From JACKFB01 sp041389525 (GTDB lineage Bacteria; Myxococcota_A; UBA9042; PHBI01; JACKFB01), in the NCBI GenBank assembly GCA_041389525.1, contig JAWKRR010000021.1, forward strand, positions 1-64,000: DNA of 64,000 bases. The letters run 5' to 3'. A program made the position numbers and the translations under genes. Shown here piece by piece: positions 17,300-26,292 of the stretch. Under the pieces are notes generated by a model. The model saw nothing but the letters and a program-made list of their open reading frames with translations. It had not been told where the DNA came from and ran no database searches. Within the stretch, counting starts at the first letter, position 1. Each line of letters opens with the position of its first letter.

Positions 17300-20221
17300 G
17301 TGAACCGGACCATCCTCGTCATCGACGACAACGCCGTGACCCGCGGCTTCGTCCGCGAGACGCTCGAGGGCCAGGGTTACCAGATCGTGGAGGCCCGCGA
17401 CGGCGAATCCGCGCTCGCCGCGCTCGACACTCAGCGGCCGGATCTCGTGCTGCAGGACCTGGTCCTGCCAGACGTGGACGGCTTCGACCTCGCCGTGGCG
17501 ATTCGCGCCCGGTTGCAGAGTCCTCACGTCCCGCTGCTGGCCTTCTCCGGCTTCGTCTCGACCCTCGACGAGGCCCGCCTCGCGTCCGTGGGATTCGACG
17601 ACCTCGTCATGAAGCCGGTCGCGACGGCGAGGCTCATCAAGGTGGTCCACACCTATCTCCCCGTGGCGGTGGCGCCGGCCGAGCGGTTCGGCGCGGGCCG
17701 GCTGCTCCTCATCGCGGACCCCGACTCGGCGCAGGCCAGGCTCGACGCCTACCGCTGGGAGCTCTTCGGCTTCCGGGTCGCGACGGCGCGCGACGGGCGC
17801 GAGGCGCTCGACCACGCGCGGACCACGCCGCCCGCGGCCATCATCAGCGAGATCATGATGCCGCGCGTGGATGGCTTCGGGCTGTGCATGGCGGCGCGAC
17901 GCGACGCGGCCCTGCGCGACGTGCCGATCCTCCTGGTCGCGTGGAGTGACATGGAAGACGCGGACCGAGAGCTGGCGCGGGGCGCCGGCGCGAACGCGTG
18001 CGTGCGCCGCGAGCCGGACTTTCGCAGGCTGGTCGACACGCTGCGCGCGGCCTTGGAGCCCCGGGGTGGTGGCGAGCCGCCCGCGGAGGTCGACCACGGC
18101 ACGCTCGAGGCCGCGCACTGCCAGCGCGTCGTCAGCCAGCTTGAGCGGCAGGTGTCGCTCAACGCGGGCATCGCGCAGCGCTGCGCCCTCCTCGCGTCGG
18201 AGCTCTCGATCCTCTCGGGGATCTCGGGCGCCCTCTCGGGTGGTACCGACTTCGACGCCGCGCTCGACGCGGTGCTCGCCTCCTTCTTCGACGCCGCCGG
18301 CATCTCCACCGGCGCGCTGTTGCTCTTTGAAGACGACGCGGTGGTGTCTCGCTCAGTCGGCTTCGCCCCGCGATGGGAGGCGGAGCTCAAGAGCTTCTTC
18401 GGCGACCTCCCGGAGCTGCGCGCCCTTCTGGAGGCAGGCTCCCCGCTGCTCTTGCCGCTGGAATCGGGGCTGCTGAGCCGGGCTCAGCGCGCGCTGAACT
18501 CGACGGGCGCGCGGTCGGCGCTGGTGCTCCCGATCCTGCACCGCCGACAGTGTTTCGGCGCGCTGCTCATCGCGTCCAACGGGGCCTCGGTCACCAGCGA
18601 CGACCGGGTGGCGTTCGCCGTGGGGGTCGCGGCGCAGATCGCCCAGGGCCTGGCGCTCGCGCGCGCGTTCGAGGCCAAGGTGAAGGCGGAGCGCGAGGCG
18701 CGCGAGCAGGCGAGCCTCCTCGAGGCGATCATGGCGAGCTTGTCCGACGGTGTGGCCGTGACGGACTCCGAGGGGCGCTTTCTGTTCTGGAACGCCGCGG
18801 CCGACACGACAATACGGCCAGGCGCGGCCGAGGCGGGGCTGGACGGCTGGTCGGCCCGCTACGACGTCTTCCTGCCGGACAAGACCACGCGGGTTCCGAT
18901 GGAGGCGCTCCCGCTCGCGCGAGCGCTGCGCGGCGAAACGATCGAGCGCCAGGAGCTCTACGTCGTTCACGATCACGCCCCGGACGGCGCGTGGCTCAGC
19001 GTGACGGCGCGGCCGCTGCGGGTGGGTGCGCAGGGGCGAGGGGCCGTCACGGTGTTCCGAGATGTGAGCGTCGAGAAGGCGACGGCGGAGCAGCTCATGA
19101 TCGCCGACCGCATGGTGTCGGTCGGCACGCTGGCGTCGGGCGTCGCCCACGAGATCAACAACCCGCTTGCGTCGGTGATGGCCAATGTCCACCTCGCCGC
19201 GTTGGACGCCGACAGCTTCGCCAAGATCGTCGGACCCTCGCCCGAGCTGGACCAGCTCCGAGACGAGCTCCATGACGCCGCCGAGAGCGCCGAACGCATT
19301 CGGAACATCGTGCGCGACCTCAAGATCTTCTCGCGTTCGGAAGAGGAGAAGACCGGCCCCGTCGACGTCCAGCGCGTGTTGGAGTCGACCTTGCGCATGG
19401 CCTACAACGAGATCCGCCATCGGGCTCGGCTGGTGAAGGTCTACGGCAAGGTGGCGCCGGTCGAGGCGAGCGAGTCGCGTCTCGGCCAGGCCTTCTTGAA
19501 CCTCATCGTGAACGCGGCGCAGGCCATCGCCGAGGGTCGGACGGAGAGCAACGAGATCCGGATCTCCACCAGCACCCGCGCGGACGGGCACGTGGTCGTG
19601 GAGATCGCCGACACGGGCCCGGGGATGCCGCCCGAGATCCTCGCGCGCGTCTTCACGCCCTTCTTCACGACCAAGCCGGCGGGCGTCGGGACCGGGCTCG
19701 GGCTCTCCATAAGTCGGCAGATTGTCACCGGATTCGGCGGATCCATCGACGTGCGGAGCGAGGTCGGAGTGGGGACGACGATCCGCATGGCCTTGCCGCC
19801 CAGCGTCTCGGTGGGGGCGCCGGGAACGCAGAGCCACGCGACCGCCGCGGCCCGCAGGCGGGGCAAGATCCTCGTGGTCGACGACGACCCGATGATCGCC
19901 AAGGCCGTGGAGCGAACGCTGTCCGCAGAGCACGACGTCACGACCATGGGCGGGGGCGCGCGCGCGCTGGACCGCATCCGCGCGGGAGAGCGCTTCGACG
20001 TGATCTTCTGCGACCTGATGATGCCCGACGTCACGGGCATGGAGTTCCACGCGGGGCTGGTCCAGATCGACCGCGACCAAGCGGAACGCATCATCTTCGT
20101 CACCGGCGGCGCCTTCACTCCGCGCGCCCGCGCCTTCTTGCGCGAGGTCGCCAACCTGCGGATTGAGAAGCCGTTCGACCTCATGCAGTTGCGAGCGCTG
20201 GTCCACGATCGGGTCCGATAG
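17300..20221 (+). CDS. Hybrid sensor histidine kinase, REC-pseudoREC-GAF-PAS-HisKA-HATPase-REC
   Basis: The GTG at 17300 follows GGGAG and begins VNRTILVIDDN, a normal REC start. Domains in order: REC1 (1-120, acceptor Asp53, Lys105); a second receiver (134-245) with Glu184 in place of the acceptor Asp and no conserved Lys; GAF (about 300-460); PAS (about 475-590); HisKA with His617 in VAHEINNP; HATPase with NLIVNAAQAI, DTGPGMP and GTGLGLS; and a C-terminal REC with FCDLMMPD. No membrane segment is seen, so it is a soluble kinase. It heads an operon with REC-HDOD and REC-EAL proteins 11 and 12 bases apart, suggesting a phosphorelay controlling c-di-GMP. Confidence 0.92.
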   Translation: MNRTILVIDDNAVTRGFVRETLEGQGYQIVEARDGESALAALDTQRPDLVLQDLVLPDVDGFDLAVAIRARLQSPHVPLLAFSGFVSTLDEARLASVGFDDLVMKPVATARLIKVVHTYLPVAVAPAERFGAGRLLLIADPDSAQARLDAYRWELFGFRVATARDGREALDHARTTPPAAIISEIMMPRVDGFGLCMAARRDAALRDVPILLVAWSDMEDADRELARGAGANACVRREPDFRRLVDTLRAALEPRGGGEPPAEVDHGTLEAAHCQRVVSQLERQVSLNAGIAQRCALLASELSILSGISGALSGGTDFDAALDAVLASFFDAAGISTGALLLFEDDAVVSRSVGFAPRWEAELKSFFGDLPELRALLEAGSPLLLPLESGLLSRAQRALNSTGARSALVLPILHRRQCFGALLIASNGASVTSDDRVAFAVGVAAQIAQGLALARAFEAKVKAEREAREQASLLEAIMASLSDGVAVTDSEGRFLFWNAAADTTIRPGAAEAGLDGWSARYDVFLPDKTTRVPMEALPLARALRGETIERQELYVVHDHAPDGAWLSVTARPLRVGAQGRGAVTVFRDVSVEKATAEQLMIADRMVSVGTLASGVAHEINNPLASVMANVHLAALDADSFAKIVGPSPELDQLRDELHDAAESAERIRNIVRDLKIFSRSEEEKTGPVDVQRVLESTLRMAYNEIRHRARLVKVYGKVAPVEASESRLGQAFLNLIVNAAQAIAEGRTESNEIRISTSTRADGHVVVEIADTGPGMPPEILARVFTPFFTTKPAGVGTGLGLSISRQIVTGFGGSIDVRSEVGVGTTIRMALPPSVSVGAPGTQSHATAAARRRGKILVVDDDPMIAKAVERTLSAEHDVTTMGGGARALDRIRAGERFDVIFCDLMMPDVTGMEFHAGLVQIDRDQAERIIFVTGGAFTPRARAFLREVANLRIEKPFDLMQLRALVHDRVR

Positions 20222-20232
20222 GGAGGCGAGCG

Positions 20233-21615
20233 ATGATCGAATCTGAGACGGCTTCGAGGCGGAGCATCGACCACATCCTGGTCGTGGATGACGAGGACGA
20301 CACGCGGCGGGCCCTCGAGAGAAGCCTGCGGCGGCTCGGCTACGAGGTCTCCGATGCCGCCAATGGCGAAGAGGGCCTGCGGCTGGCGATCGAGCTGCAG
20401 CCCCAGGTCGTCCTCGCCGACATCCGCATGCCGACCATGGACGGGCACACGCTGCTGCGGCGCCTCGCCGCGCATGACCTGGACGCGGCGGTCATCGTCA
20501 TGAGCGCGCACGGCAACATGGACGACGTCATCGACGTGCTGCGAAACGGGGCGGTCGACTATCTGAGGAAGCCGTGGGCGCCCTCGGAGTTGGTCGCGTC
20601 GGTGGGGCGGGCGGTGACCATCCACGACCATCGCCAGCTCGCGCGCCGACTGAAGGCCGCGGCCGAGTCCACGGGGGCCGGCGCCGGGGCGCTCGGGTCG
20701 GCTGGCTGCGGCGGCCCCACGGGCGCGATGGGCGCGGTCGATTCGCCGGCCCGCGCGCCCGAGGCAGCGCCGAGCCCGATCCTGCAGCAGATCCGCCGGG
20801 GCGAGATGGTGTTGCCGCCGATGCCCGCCGAGCTCACTCAGCTCCGCATGGTGCTGGCGAAACCCGACGCGTCGATGGACGAGATCGCGCTGTTGGTCGA
20901 GCGCGACGGGCGGCTCGCTGCCGACGTGCTGCGCGTCACCAACAGCGCGCAGTACCGCCGGCGCGGACGCATCGACGATATCCGCGCGGCCGTCAGCCGA
21001 ATCGGTCTCCGGCAACTGCAGAACATCGTGCAGACGGTGATCCTGCGCGACACCCACGAGACGAAGGACCGGACGCTGCGCGCGGTGCAGATGCGTGTCT
21101 GGCGCTACTCCATCGCGCGGGCGATCTCGATGCGCGGGCTCGGCGAGCTCTTCGGCGCCGCGGCCTCGGTCGACCCCGAGCGGGCCTACCTGGCGGGGCT
21201 CTACGCGGACGTGGGCGCGTCATTCTTCCTCGGCGCGCTCGCTGAGAACCCGCCGCCGGAGAGCAGTCCCAAGACCTCGCCGCCCTACGCCGGCATGCTG
21301 CGCCGTGAGCACGAAGAGATCGGAGCCCTCGTCCTGGCTCGGTGGGGCGTGGACGCGGAGATCATTCATATGGCGCGAACCCACCACTTCGATGCCCCGC
21401 CCGTGCCCCCGAACCGATGCTGGAACATGGCGATCCTCGGCGCCGCCATCGCCGACAAGCTGACCGGGGGCGACGACCCCACGCGCACCGGAGTCCCGAG
21501 CCCCGAGCTGATCGATCGCTGCGCCGCGGACCTGCGGATTGGCGCCACCACGGCCTCGAAGATCGAGGACTCCGTGCGGCGCGAGTTCGTGGGGGTCATG
21601 GAAGCGCTGGCGTAG
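20233..21615 (+). CDS. Response regulator with HDOD output domain
   Basis: This 460-residue protein has an N-terminal receiver (about 14-130) with ILVVDDEDD, acceptor Asp63 in VVLADIRMP, the conserved Ser/Thr at MSAHG and Lys in LRKPW. A Gly/Ala-rich linker (145-185) leads to an HDOD domain (about 195-430): LPPMPAELTQLRMVL, LAADVLRVTNSAQYRRR and AAVSRIGLRQLQNIV, with TARTHHFDAPP-like sequence near its end. HDOD domains are non-catalytic relatives of HD phosphohydrolases used as signalling platforms. It follows the hybrid kinase by 11 bases with a GGGAGG ribosome site and is its likely phospho-acceptor. Confidence 0.9.
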   Translation: MIESETASRRSIDHILVVDDEDDTRRALERSLRRLGYEVSDAANGEEGLRLAIELQPQVVLADIRMPTMDGHTLLRRLAAHDLDAAVIVMSAHGNMDDVIDVLRNGAVDYLRKPWAPSELVASVGRAVTIHDHRQLARRLKAAAESTGAGAGALGSAGCGGPTGAMGAVDSPARAPEAAPSPILQQIRRGEMVLPPMPAELTQLRMVLAKPDASMDEIALLVERDGRLAADVLRVTNSAQYRRRGRIDDIRAAVSRIGLRQLQNIVQTVILRDTHETKDRTLRAVQMRVWRYSIARAISMRGLGELFGAAASVDPERAYLAGLYADVGASFFLGALAENPPPESSPKTSPPYAGMLRREHEEIGALVLARWGVDAEIIHMARTHHFDAPPVPPNRCWNMAILGAAIADKLTGGDDPTRTGVPSPELIDRCAADLRIGATTASKIEDSVRREFVGVMEALA

Positions 21616-21627
21616 TAGGGAGGGGCG

Positions 21628-22821
21628 ATGACGGACCAAGCGCCTGAGAGATATCGAGTGCTGCTCGTCGACGATGACCCGGCGATTCTGCGCGACTACT
21701 CGCGACTGCTGCGTAGCCTCGGCTTCGAGACCGTGACCGCGGTCGACGGCCGGGACGCCATCGACCGCCTTGGCGAGGGCGGGTTCGACGTCATCGTCAG
21801 CGATCTCTCGATGCCCAACATGGGCGGGATCGAGTTCCTGCGGGCGGTACGCGAGCACGATCTCGACGTGCCCGTGGTGCTGATGACGGGGCTGCCGGGG
21901 CTGGAGAGCGCCGCGGAGGCCGTCGAGCACGGTGCGTTTCGGTACCTGACCAAGCCCGTGGCGCCGGCGAAGTTCGCCGAGGTGATGCGCAGCGCGGCGG
22001 GGATGAGCGCGATGGCCAAGCTGAAGCGCGAGGCCCTGGCTCTGGTCGGGTCCGAGGGCGCGCCGCGCGGCGACCGCGCCTCCCTCGACGCGGCGTTCAC
22101 CCACGCCCTGGAGCAGCTCTGGATGGCCTACCAGCCGATCGTCCGCTCCCTCGAGCGGGCCGTGTTCGCTTACGAGGCGCTGGTCCGCTCCGGCGAGCCG
22201 AGCCTGGTCAGCCCCGTCGAGCTGCTCGAGGCCGCCGAGCGCCTGGGGCGCGTCCACGAGCTGGGCCGGCGCATTCGCGAGCAGGTGGCGAGCGCCTCGG
22301 TCGACGCCCCGGCCGACGCGCTGCTCTTCGTGAATCTGCACGCCGTCGACCTCAATGACCCCGAGCTGTTCTCACCGACGTCGCCGCTGTCGGCGATCGC
22401 CGCCCGGGTGGTCCTCGAGGTCACTGAGCGCACGTCCCTGCAGGGGGTCGGCGAGCTGTCGTCGAAGCTCCGAACCCTGCGAAAGCTGGGCTTCCGAATC
22501 GCCGTCGACGACCTGGGCGCGGGGTACGCGGGCTTGGCGAGCTTCTCCCAGCTCGACCCCGACTTCGCCAAGCTCGACATGTCCCTGGTGCGCGACGTGG
22601 ACACATCCACGAAGAAGCAGAGCGTGATTCGCGCCATGACCAAGCTCTGCACGCAGGACCTCGGGATCCAGGTCGTCAGCGAGGGCGTGGAGAACGCGCG
22701 GGAGCAGGACGCCCTGGCGACCGCGGGCTGCGATCTGATGCAGGGCTATCACTTCGCGCGACCTGGCCCGGGCTTTGCTTCCCCTCAGTGGCTCGGTTTG
22801 GCGCCGCTCCCCCTCGGTTGA
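21628..22821 (+). CDS. Response regulator with EAL c-di-GMP phosphodiesterase domain
   Basis: This 397-residue protein joins a receiver (about 8-125; acceptor Asp59 in VIVSDLSMPNM, Lys in YLTKPV) to an EAL domain (about 160-390). Catalytic EAL residues are all visible: the EAL motif in AYEALVRS, Asn in LFVNLHA, Glu in VLEVTER, the Asp pair in AVDDLGAGY, Lys in DFAKLDMSLVRD, Glu in SEGVEN and Gln in MQGYHFARP. It should hydrolyse c-di-GMP, with activity gated by phosphorylation. A GGGAGG site lies before the ATG, 12 bases after the HDOD gene, as last gene of the operon. Confidence 0.93.
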   Translation: MTDQAPERYRVLLVDDDPAILRDYSRLLRSLGFETVTAVDGRDAIDRLGEGGFDVIVSDLSMPNMGGIEFLRAVREHDLDVPVVLMTGLPGLESAAEAVEHGAFRYLTKPVAPAKFAEVMRSAAGMSAMAKLKREALALVGSEGAPRGDRASLDAAFTHALEQLWMAYQPIVRSLERAVFAYEALVRSGEPSLVSPVELLEAAERLGRVHELGRRIREQVASASVDAPADALLFVNLHAVDLNDPELFSPTSPLSAIAARVVLEVTERTSLQGVGELSSKLRTLRKLGFRIAVDDLGAGYAGLASFSQLDPDFAKLDMSLVRDVDTSTKKQSVIRAMTKLCTQDLGIQVVSEGVENAREQDALATAGCDLMQGYHFARPGPGFASPQWLGLAPLPLG

Positions 22822-22954
22822 CGGGGCGGCCGCTCGTCCAGGCGAAACCGGCGCCTTCGGGGCTCACGACGCGCGACGGCATCAGCTACCATGAGGCGCC
22901 TCGCCCCCGACCATCGCCTCTCGCCGACCGCGCGACGCCCCGAGGACCCGCCCG

Positions 22955-23548
22955 ATGACCATCACGCTCGACGCCCTGCTCGCGATGTCCAACGACGCCC
23001 TCTTCGACATCGTGCGCGCCGCTCACCCGCTGGACTTGGAGGCCCTCGCCAACACCTCCTACACCGGGATCGACCTGTCGATGCCTGCGTTTTTTCACAA
23101 GCTCTTCTGGAAGTCCTTCCGAAAGACCTTCCACCTCGACCCCGCCACCGGCGTGCTCCGCGGCTGGAACGTGAAGGTGCAGCAGACCGGCTGGGAGTCG
23201 CCCCCAGAACCGAAACGCGGGCGCGACGGCCGACCGCTCAGCTTCGGCCACTACGAAGTGCGCTCGGCCCGTGGCTTGAAGTTCCCCCGCGGCTGGACCG
23301 GCGAGCACTACCTGGACTACCGATTCGCCGGGAACCCCTTCTACGAGTTCCCCGCGGGCAACGGCTACTGCCCGCTGGTGAGCGTGAATGCAGGGGACAG
23401 CGAGCTGCTCTTGGGCTGGGAGATCTTCAAGGTAGGCCCGCTCGCCATCCCCATCCGCGACTTCTGGGTGCTCAAGCGCGAGGGGCCGCTCGCCCCCGCC
23501 GACGTGCTGCCCCGCCCAGACGCCAAGCGGCCCGCCCTGCCCTCCTGA
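22955..23548 (+). CDS. Conserved-looking hypothetical protein, 197 residues
   Basis: The family is not recognised. The protein is soluble, without signal peptide or membrane helices. It has many aromatic residues: SMPAFFHKLFWKSFRKTFH, LRGWNVKVQQTGWE, FPRGWTGEHYLDYRFAGN, YEFPAGNGYCPL and DFWVLKREGPL. The composition and regular hydrophobic pattern argue for a real, folded protein rather than a chance frame. The ATG at 22955 follows a short purine-poor leader. It stands alone after the signalling operon and before a repeat-rich intergenic segment. Confidence 0.7.
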   Translation: MTITLDALLAMSNDALFDIVRAAHPLDLEALANTSYTGIDLSMPAFFHKLFWKSFRKTFHLDPATGVLRGWNVKVQQTGWESPPEPKRGRDGRPLSFGHYEVRSARGLKFPRGWTGEHYLDYRFAGNPFYEFPAGNGYCPLVSVNAGDSELLLGWEIFKVGPLAIPIRDFWVLKREGPLAPADVLPRPDAKRPALPS

Positions 23549-23556
23549 GGCCCTAA

Positions 23557-23741
23557 GAGCGTGTAGTGAATAGATGACTCGGCGGCTCTGGGCGCTCTCG
23601 GGCGCCTCGGCGTCGCAAGACCGCTGCGGCAAAACCCTTGGTCCGCCTCGGGTTCTGCGATCGGCTTCGCTTCGCTGCGCCTCGACGAAACACCTCGAGA
23701 GCACCTCGGATCCACCCGCCCCCCTCATCCACTACAAGCTC
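23557..23741. repeat. Imperfect inverted-repeat element, about 185 bp
   Basis: The left end (GAGCGTGTAGTGAATAGATG at 23557) and the reverse complement of the right end (GAGCTTGTAGTGGATGAG at 23741) match with few changes. Inside lie short repeated words such as TTCGCTTCGCTGCG. The element fills the space between two convergent genes. It could be a MITE-like or REP-like element or a bidirectional terminator. Confidence 0.45.
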
Positions 23742-23745
23742 CTCG

Positions 23746-24399
23746 TCAGCCGTCCTGAAAGCCCGCCGCCTTGTGGCTGCCGTCGCAGAAGGGCTTGTTG
23801 CTGGAGTGCCCACAGCGGCACAGCGCGGCCTTCGTCCCCGTCCATGCCTTGCGCCCGCTGCTCGCCGCGATGGTCAGGTTGCCCGACACCAGCAGCGGCC
23901 CGTTCGCGGCCTTGCGGATCTTGAGCGGCCCGCCCGCCGACTCGAGGCCATCCCCGGCCTGACCCACGGCACCCCGGTCCCGAAAGCCGCCCTCTTCGTG
24001 GCTGTTGTCGCAGAACGGCTTGTTCTTCGACAGCCCACACCGACACAGGGCCGCGCGGAACTTCACGCCCTCCATGTCGTCGGCGGCGCCCTCGATCTCG
24101 AGCTGGCCTCGCACGTAGAGCGGCCCGTGGTTCGACACCACCACCACGTTCTCGCCGTCGGCGACCTCCGCCGCGCCCCCGTCCTTTCGCTGCATCGTCA
24201 GCGCGCCGGTCGGACAGCGCCCGACCACGTCCGCCACGTCTTCATCCGTCGTCAAATCGGGCTGACACCACGGGTTGCGACCCGTCACGAAGAGCTCGCC
24301 GCTCGACCGCCCGCACTCCCCGACGTGAATGCACAGGCGCCCATCCCAGCTCACGTTCGCGCGCTCGCCCGCGTAGGTGTGGATCGATTTGCTGCTCAT
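23746..24399 (-). CDS. Iron-sulfur protein with Fer4-like domain and two CDGSH domains
   Basis: This 217-residue protein has an N-terminal divergent ferredoxin-like domain (Fer4_19: RLCIHVGECGRS, NPWCQPDL, VGRCPTGALTM). Two CDGSH iron-sulfur motifs follow, CRCGLSKNKPFCDNSH and CRCGHSSNKPFCDGSH, each with the C-x-C-x2-[ST]-x3-P-x-C-D-x2-H ligand set. Each CDGSH site should bind a 2Fe-2S cluster with one His ligand and act in electron transfer or redox sensing. The ATG at 24399 has GGAG upstream and no signal peptide follows, so it is cytoplasmic. Upstream starts add an Ala/Pro-rich leader and were rejected. Confidence 0.92.
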   Translation of the reverse strand: MSSKSIHTYAGERANVSWDGRLCIHVGECGRSSGELFVTGRNPWCQPDLTTDEDVADVVGRCPTGALTMQRKDGGAAEVADGENVVVVSNHGPLYVRGQLEIEGAADDMEGVKFRAALCRCGLSKNKPFCDNSHEEGGFRDRGAVGQAGDGLESAGGPLKIRKAANGPLLVSGNLTIAASSGRKAWTGTKAALCRCGHSSNKPFCDGSHKAAGFQDG

Positions 24400-24757
24400 G
24401 ACGGCTCCTGTGGCGGGGGCTGGTTGGGGGTTCAAAGGCCGCGCGGGCCCACTGGACCACTCTGCGGCGCCTCGCCCCTTTCAGCGACCGGCAGCGCGCC
24501 CGCCGGTCGGCCTGACCGCCATCGGCCGCGGCGCCTCGTGCGCCCGCCATCGCGGCGCCGAGTGGCCCCCCGCGTAGTCGCTCTCCGGGGCGACTTCGGA
24601 GCGCGGAGGTAGATCCGCGAGTTGGGCGTCGGTGGCGCCGCTGTGCGTGTCGTGCACCCAGCGCCTCGAACCGTGATGTGCACGCCGCACCCAACCCCAC
24701 GCGGATCCCGCGCCGACCGCGCTTGCGCGAACAGGGGCGCCCCGGCAAGCTCGCGGC
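24400..24757. other. 358-bp divergent gap; no gene seen
   Basis: The interval separates the iron-sulfur gene (leftward) from the membrane pair (rightward), so it should hold two promoters. No intact coding frame is supported and no operator is obvious. Confidence 0.4.
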
Positions 24758-25225
24758 ATGGTGCAAACGACACCCCCGCGGCCGGCGGATGCGCAACCAA
24801 GTCCCCACCATCGCTTGCACGTCATTCTCTCCGCCGCCCTCATCGCACTGTCGCTCACGGCCGCCCAGCGGCTTGGGTGGTTCTACCCGTTCTCGCCCTT
24901 CGATATGTTCGCCGGGGCCCACACCGAGACAAGCCACATGGTGGCGCGCACGGCTGACGGCGCCGAGCACCGACTCGACGAGGTCACGGGCTGGGACTGT
25001 GGCGCGCACCCTCAACTAGACCCGACGTGCCCCGGCGCTCACACGGAGCGAGACGAGCGACTGCTCAGCCGCATCGCCAGCGAAGCGGCCGCAGATGGCT
25101 CAGGGCAGCCCATGGAGATCCTCCGCCACATCTACAGGATCGACCCGCTCAGCCGCGCGATGGTCCGCGCCGAGTGCGTCGCGCTCACCTGCCGCGCCTC
25201 GCTCCGAGACACCGATGGCCAGTGA
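24758..25225 (+). CDS. Membrane-anchored hypothetical partner of HTTM-like protein
   Basis: This 155-residue protein has one N-terminal membrane segment (HVILSAALIALSLTAAQRL) followed by GWFYPFSPFDMFAGAH and an exported, Cys-containing domain (GWDCGAHPQLDPTC, then MVRAECVALTCRAS). The PFSPFDMF patch resembles sequences next to HTTM-type membrane proteins. Its 3' end overlaps the next start by 11 bases, so the pair is coupled. No enzyme motif is seen. A role as accessory subunit of the following membrane protein is inferred. Confidence 0.65.
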   Translation: MVQTTPPRPADAQPSPHHRLHVILSAALIALSLTAAQRLGWFYPFSPFDMFAGAHTETSHMVARTADGAEHRLDEVTGWDCGAHPQLDPTCPGAHTERDERLLSRIASEAAADGSGQPMEILRHIYRIDPLSRAMVRAECVALTCRASLRDTDGQ

Positions 25226-26264
25226 ATTCGCGCGGCCCGCTGACGACGGGCCGAACTGGCTCGCGTGGCGCCGCGGCATCAGCGTGGTGCTCTGCATCGA
25301 CGTGTTCGCGACCATCGCGCTCACGATGGTTCAGTCCCGCCGCCACACCCAATGGCTGGACGCGCCGGGCGTCCTCGGCGGCCTGGCCGTCTCGAACCCC
25401 AGCCTCATCGCGCTGGGTGTGCTCGCGCTCTTGTGCGCGGTCCAGTTCGGACGGGCTAGCGCTGGCTACGTGTGGGGGCTCGGGTACCTCGTAGTCCTGT
25501 GGTTGCTGGACCACGCGGTCGCCGCAGTCCACGGCGGGTTCGGGACCTTCGGCTGCTTTGCCGGCTCTGCCCTGCTCGGCTGGCTCGTCGGCCGCGTGGT
25601 CGCCCGCTCGCTAGGCTGGGACTCCCGACGCTCCGCTGGCGAACTCGCCGGGACCGAGTCCCTCGCCGCGCGTTGCGCCATCGCGCTCTTCTCCGCCACA
25701 TACGTCTGCGCCGCGGTCAGCAAGTTGGGCGACGGGGGCCTCGCCTGGCTCGATCCCGACAACATGCGCCTTATCGTGCAGGGGCGCGTGGAAGATGGCC
25801 CGGACTTCCTCTACACGCTGCGGACCGCTTTCGTCTCCTCCCCGCTGGCCGCGGGCGTCGCGACTTGGGGCACGCTCGTGCTCGAACTCGGCGCCCCGCT
25901 GATGCTCCTCGGCAAGAGGCCCCGGGCCCTCGTGACAGCGGGGCTCGTCGCCATGCACGTGGGCATACTGGCGCTGCTGGGGATCTTCTTCGCCCAGGCC
26001 ATCGCCTGCTGCATCGTCTTTGGCGTGCCCTGGCGTCGGCGCTGCGCGGCGGCGGCGAACGCTGCTATCCCGCCGGTCCCCCAGGCCCGCCTCCGCCGCG
26101 CTGAGCTGCTCGTCGTCGCGGCTTCCGCGGTCATCCTGGGGAGCCTGTGGCTGGCCCCCATCGAACCGCAGCGCGACCCCTTCGACGTGGTACGCCCGAG
26201 CCCGATGGTCCCAGGTGCGCCTGCCCCCTCACCGCCCCCACCATCCGGGCCGCCCACGCGATAA
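25215..26264 (+). CDS. HTTM/DoxX-like integral membrane protein
   Basis: This 349-residue protein has about eight hydrophobic helices, for example NPSLIALGVLALLCAVQ, GLGYLVVLWLLDHAV and ALVTAGLVAMHVGILALL. The SKLGDGGLAWLDPDNMRL loop, and a helix followed by LVLELGAPLMLLGKR, fit HTTM-type proteins, relatives of vitamin K-dependent carboxylase. The C-terminus is a Pro-rich tail (APAPSPPPPSGPP). The ATG at 25215 overlaps the preceding gene; longer frames upstream are antisense or out-of-frame sequence. The physiological role is unknown. It converges on the ATP-grasp gene, leaving 28 bases. Confidence 0.65.
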   Translation: MASEFARPADDGPNWLAWRRGISVVLCIDVFATIALTMVQSRRHTQWLDAPGVLGGLAVSNPSLIALGVLALLCAVQFGRASAGYVWGLGYLVVLWLLDHAVAAVHGGFGTFGCFAGSALLGWLVGRVVARSLGWDSRRSAGELAGTESLAARCAIALFSATYVCAAVSKLGDGGLAWLDPDNMRLIVQGRVEDGPDFLYTLRTAFVSSPLAAGVATWGTLVLELGAPLMLLGKRPRALVTAGLVAMHVGILALLGIFFAQAIACCIVFGVPWRRRCAAAANAAIPPVPQARLRRAELLVVAASAVILGSLWLAPIEPQRDPFDVVRPSPMVPGAPAPSPPPPSGPPTR

Positions 26265-26292
26265 CGACCCAGCCGCCTCGCGCGACCGGCGC

